A stretch of 12,228 bases of DNA from contig VBKD01000132.1 in the NCBI GenBank assembly GCA_005888075.1, forward strand, positions 1 to 12,228, given 5' to 3'. Below, piece after piece: positions 11,448 through 12,228 of this stretch. Under the pieces are notes generated by a model. It saw only the letters and a list, made by a program, of their open reading frames with translations. It had not been told where the DNA came from and searched no databases. Source of the stretch: Chloroflexota bacterium (GTDB lineage Bacteria > Chloroflexota > Dormibacteria > Dormibacterales > Dormibacteraceae). Made by a program: the position numbers and the translations under genes. The first letter of the stretch is position 1; each line of letters starts with the position of its first letter.

Positions 11448-12228
11448 TCGAAGGCCCGAAGGCTTTCGCGCTCTGCTTCCCACATCTCCTCAAACATCCG
11501 GTCGATCTCGTCCAGCGAGCAGACCGCGGACGTGAGCGGGTCGAGCATCAGCGCGTACTTGGCCTTCTGCTTGCTGCGCTCCATCAGCGATTGAACTACC
11601 AGCTCGTGGACTGCCATGTGCGCGCGGTTCAAGGCGGCCATCTGCTCCGGAAGCGGGCCGAAGCGTCGAGGGTGCAGGCCGCTATGGTCGACGAGGCATT
11701 CGACTTCCACGCAACCATCGGGGAGGTTGTCGATGGCCCCCTTGTTCCGCACGTTGCCGTGGATGGTCGCGGGGCGGCCGCATTCGATGGCCTCAATGAT
11801 GTCCGATGCATATTCGTGACTGCGCTCTAGAGGCACCGGGGTCTCGCCACGAAGCATCGAGGCGATCAACTCGTCGTTGGCTCGACGCCATTCCGGCCAG
11901 TTGTTGGCATAAAAACCGCTTTCGCCGCGATAACCCGGCCGCATGTATTTCTTGATGAGGTCAGGCCGCTTGCGGAAATACGGCAAGTACTCGGAGAAGT
12001 GGCCGCTGGATTCGGTGACGAATGCCCCGATGTGGAGCATGACCTCGAATCGAACCGGATCCTCCTCGTAGATCTCCGGGACTCGGGCCCGCTCCCGGAG
12101 CAACGGGTAGAGATCCTGGCCGTCGCGCTCAAGCGTCGTGAACCAGGCATTGTGGTTGATGCCGGCGCATCGCCAGGTCATGTCGGCATACGAGATCCCC
12201 ATGTACCTCGCGAGCTGGCGCGAGGTCC
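11444..12228 (-). CDS. Glycoside hydrolase family 4 enzyme (alpha-galactosidase MelA-like), N-terminus cut by window edge
   Basis: This is the C-terminal ~260 residues of a GH4 glycosidase, a family that needs NAD+ and a divalent metal and cleaves by redox-assisted elimination. The frame is open to the right edge and reads TSRQLARYMGISYADMTWR and then CAGINHNAWF, where the His is a metal ligand. Later conserved pieces are NNWPEWRRAND, HGNVRNKGAIDNLPDGCVEV (in the substrate/oligomer half) and VDHSGLHPRRFGPLPEQM. The Rossmann NAD-binding half and the metal-binding Cys lie outside the window. The CAGINH context resembles MelA-type alpha-galactosidases, but GH4 also includes alpha-glucosidases and glucuronidases, so specificity is open. 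The TAG stop overlaps the stop of the convergent ABC permease by 3 bases. Confidence 0.93.
   Translation of the reverse strand, partial: TSRQLARYMGISYADMTWRCAGINHNAWFTTLERDGQDLYPLLRERARVPEIYEEDPVRFEVMLHIGAFVTESSGHFSEYLPYFRKRPDLIKKYMRPGYRGESGFYANNWPEWRRANDELIASMLRGETPVPLERSHEYASDIIEAIECGRPATIHGNVRNKGAIDNLPDGCVEVECLVDHSGLHPRRFGPLPEQMAALNRAHMAVHELVVQSLMERSKQKAKYALMLDPLTSAVCSLDEIDRMFEEMWEAERESLRAFD

Noticed and set aside
1..12228. CRISPR array, tRNA, rRNA, insertion sequence, prophage or defence island
   Set aside because: No regularly spaced repeats, no cloverleaf or rRNA-like stretch, no transposase or integrase motifs, and nearly all of the sequence is accounted for by ordinary genes.

Overview
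The window is GC-rich bacterial chromosome, tightly packed with short or overlapping gene junctions, GTG and TTG starts and few Shine-Dalgarno sites. Long spurious open frames run antisense to nearly every real gene, as expected at this base composition. The gene set (HutF-type histidine degradation, PPK1 with a CYTH-CHAD protein, a MutT1-like histidine phosphatase, a DrrA/DrrB-type ABC exporter, a lone Flp pilin, a GH4 glycosidase) suggests a soil or freshwater bacterium of the Actinomycetota / Chloroflexota / Dormibacterota kind. No rRNA or other phylogenetic marker is present, so this placement is only an inference.

Region 1 (8120 down to 1, minus strand) is one unidirectional run of six genes: ppk1, a CYTH-CHAD protein, a stand-alone histidine phosphatase, hutH, hutU, and hutF cut by the left edge. 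Gaps are 6, 22 and 17 bp, then a 4-bp overlap and a 4-bp gap. The first three genes form a polyphosphate module: synthesis, a polyphosphate-binding protein with a triphosphate tunnel domain, and a phosphatase. The last three convert histidine to urocanate, urocanate to imidazolonepropionate, and (after HutI, not in view) formiminoglutamate to formylglutamate, which is the five-step pathway. Two points stand out in the hut part. HutU lacks about 25 residues that are otherwise almost invariant, in frame. The MIO tripeptide of HutH is Cys-Ser-Gly instead of Ala-Ser-Gly.

Region 2 (8121-9070) holds an AT-rich divergent promoter region, a small cyclic-nucleotide-binding-fold protein with a degenerate ligand cassette on the plus strand, a GC-rich hairpin between convergent genes, and a 54-residue Flp pilin on the minus strand with a strong ribosome binding site.

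Region 3 (9071-11447) holds a DUF2461 protein (minus) divergent from a two-gene ABC exporter (plus). Between them lies a tiny intergenic region whose short AT-rich palindrome may carry both -10 elements.

Region 4 (11444-12228) is the C-terminal part of a glycoside hydrolase family 4 enzyme on the minus strand, whose stop codon overlaps that of the ABC permease. It continues past the right edge.

No CRISPR array, tRNA, rRNA, insertion sequence or phage gene was seen. The best leads are the hutU deletion, the polyphosphate module with its link to hut, and the unusual histidase MIO triad.
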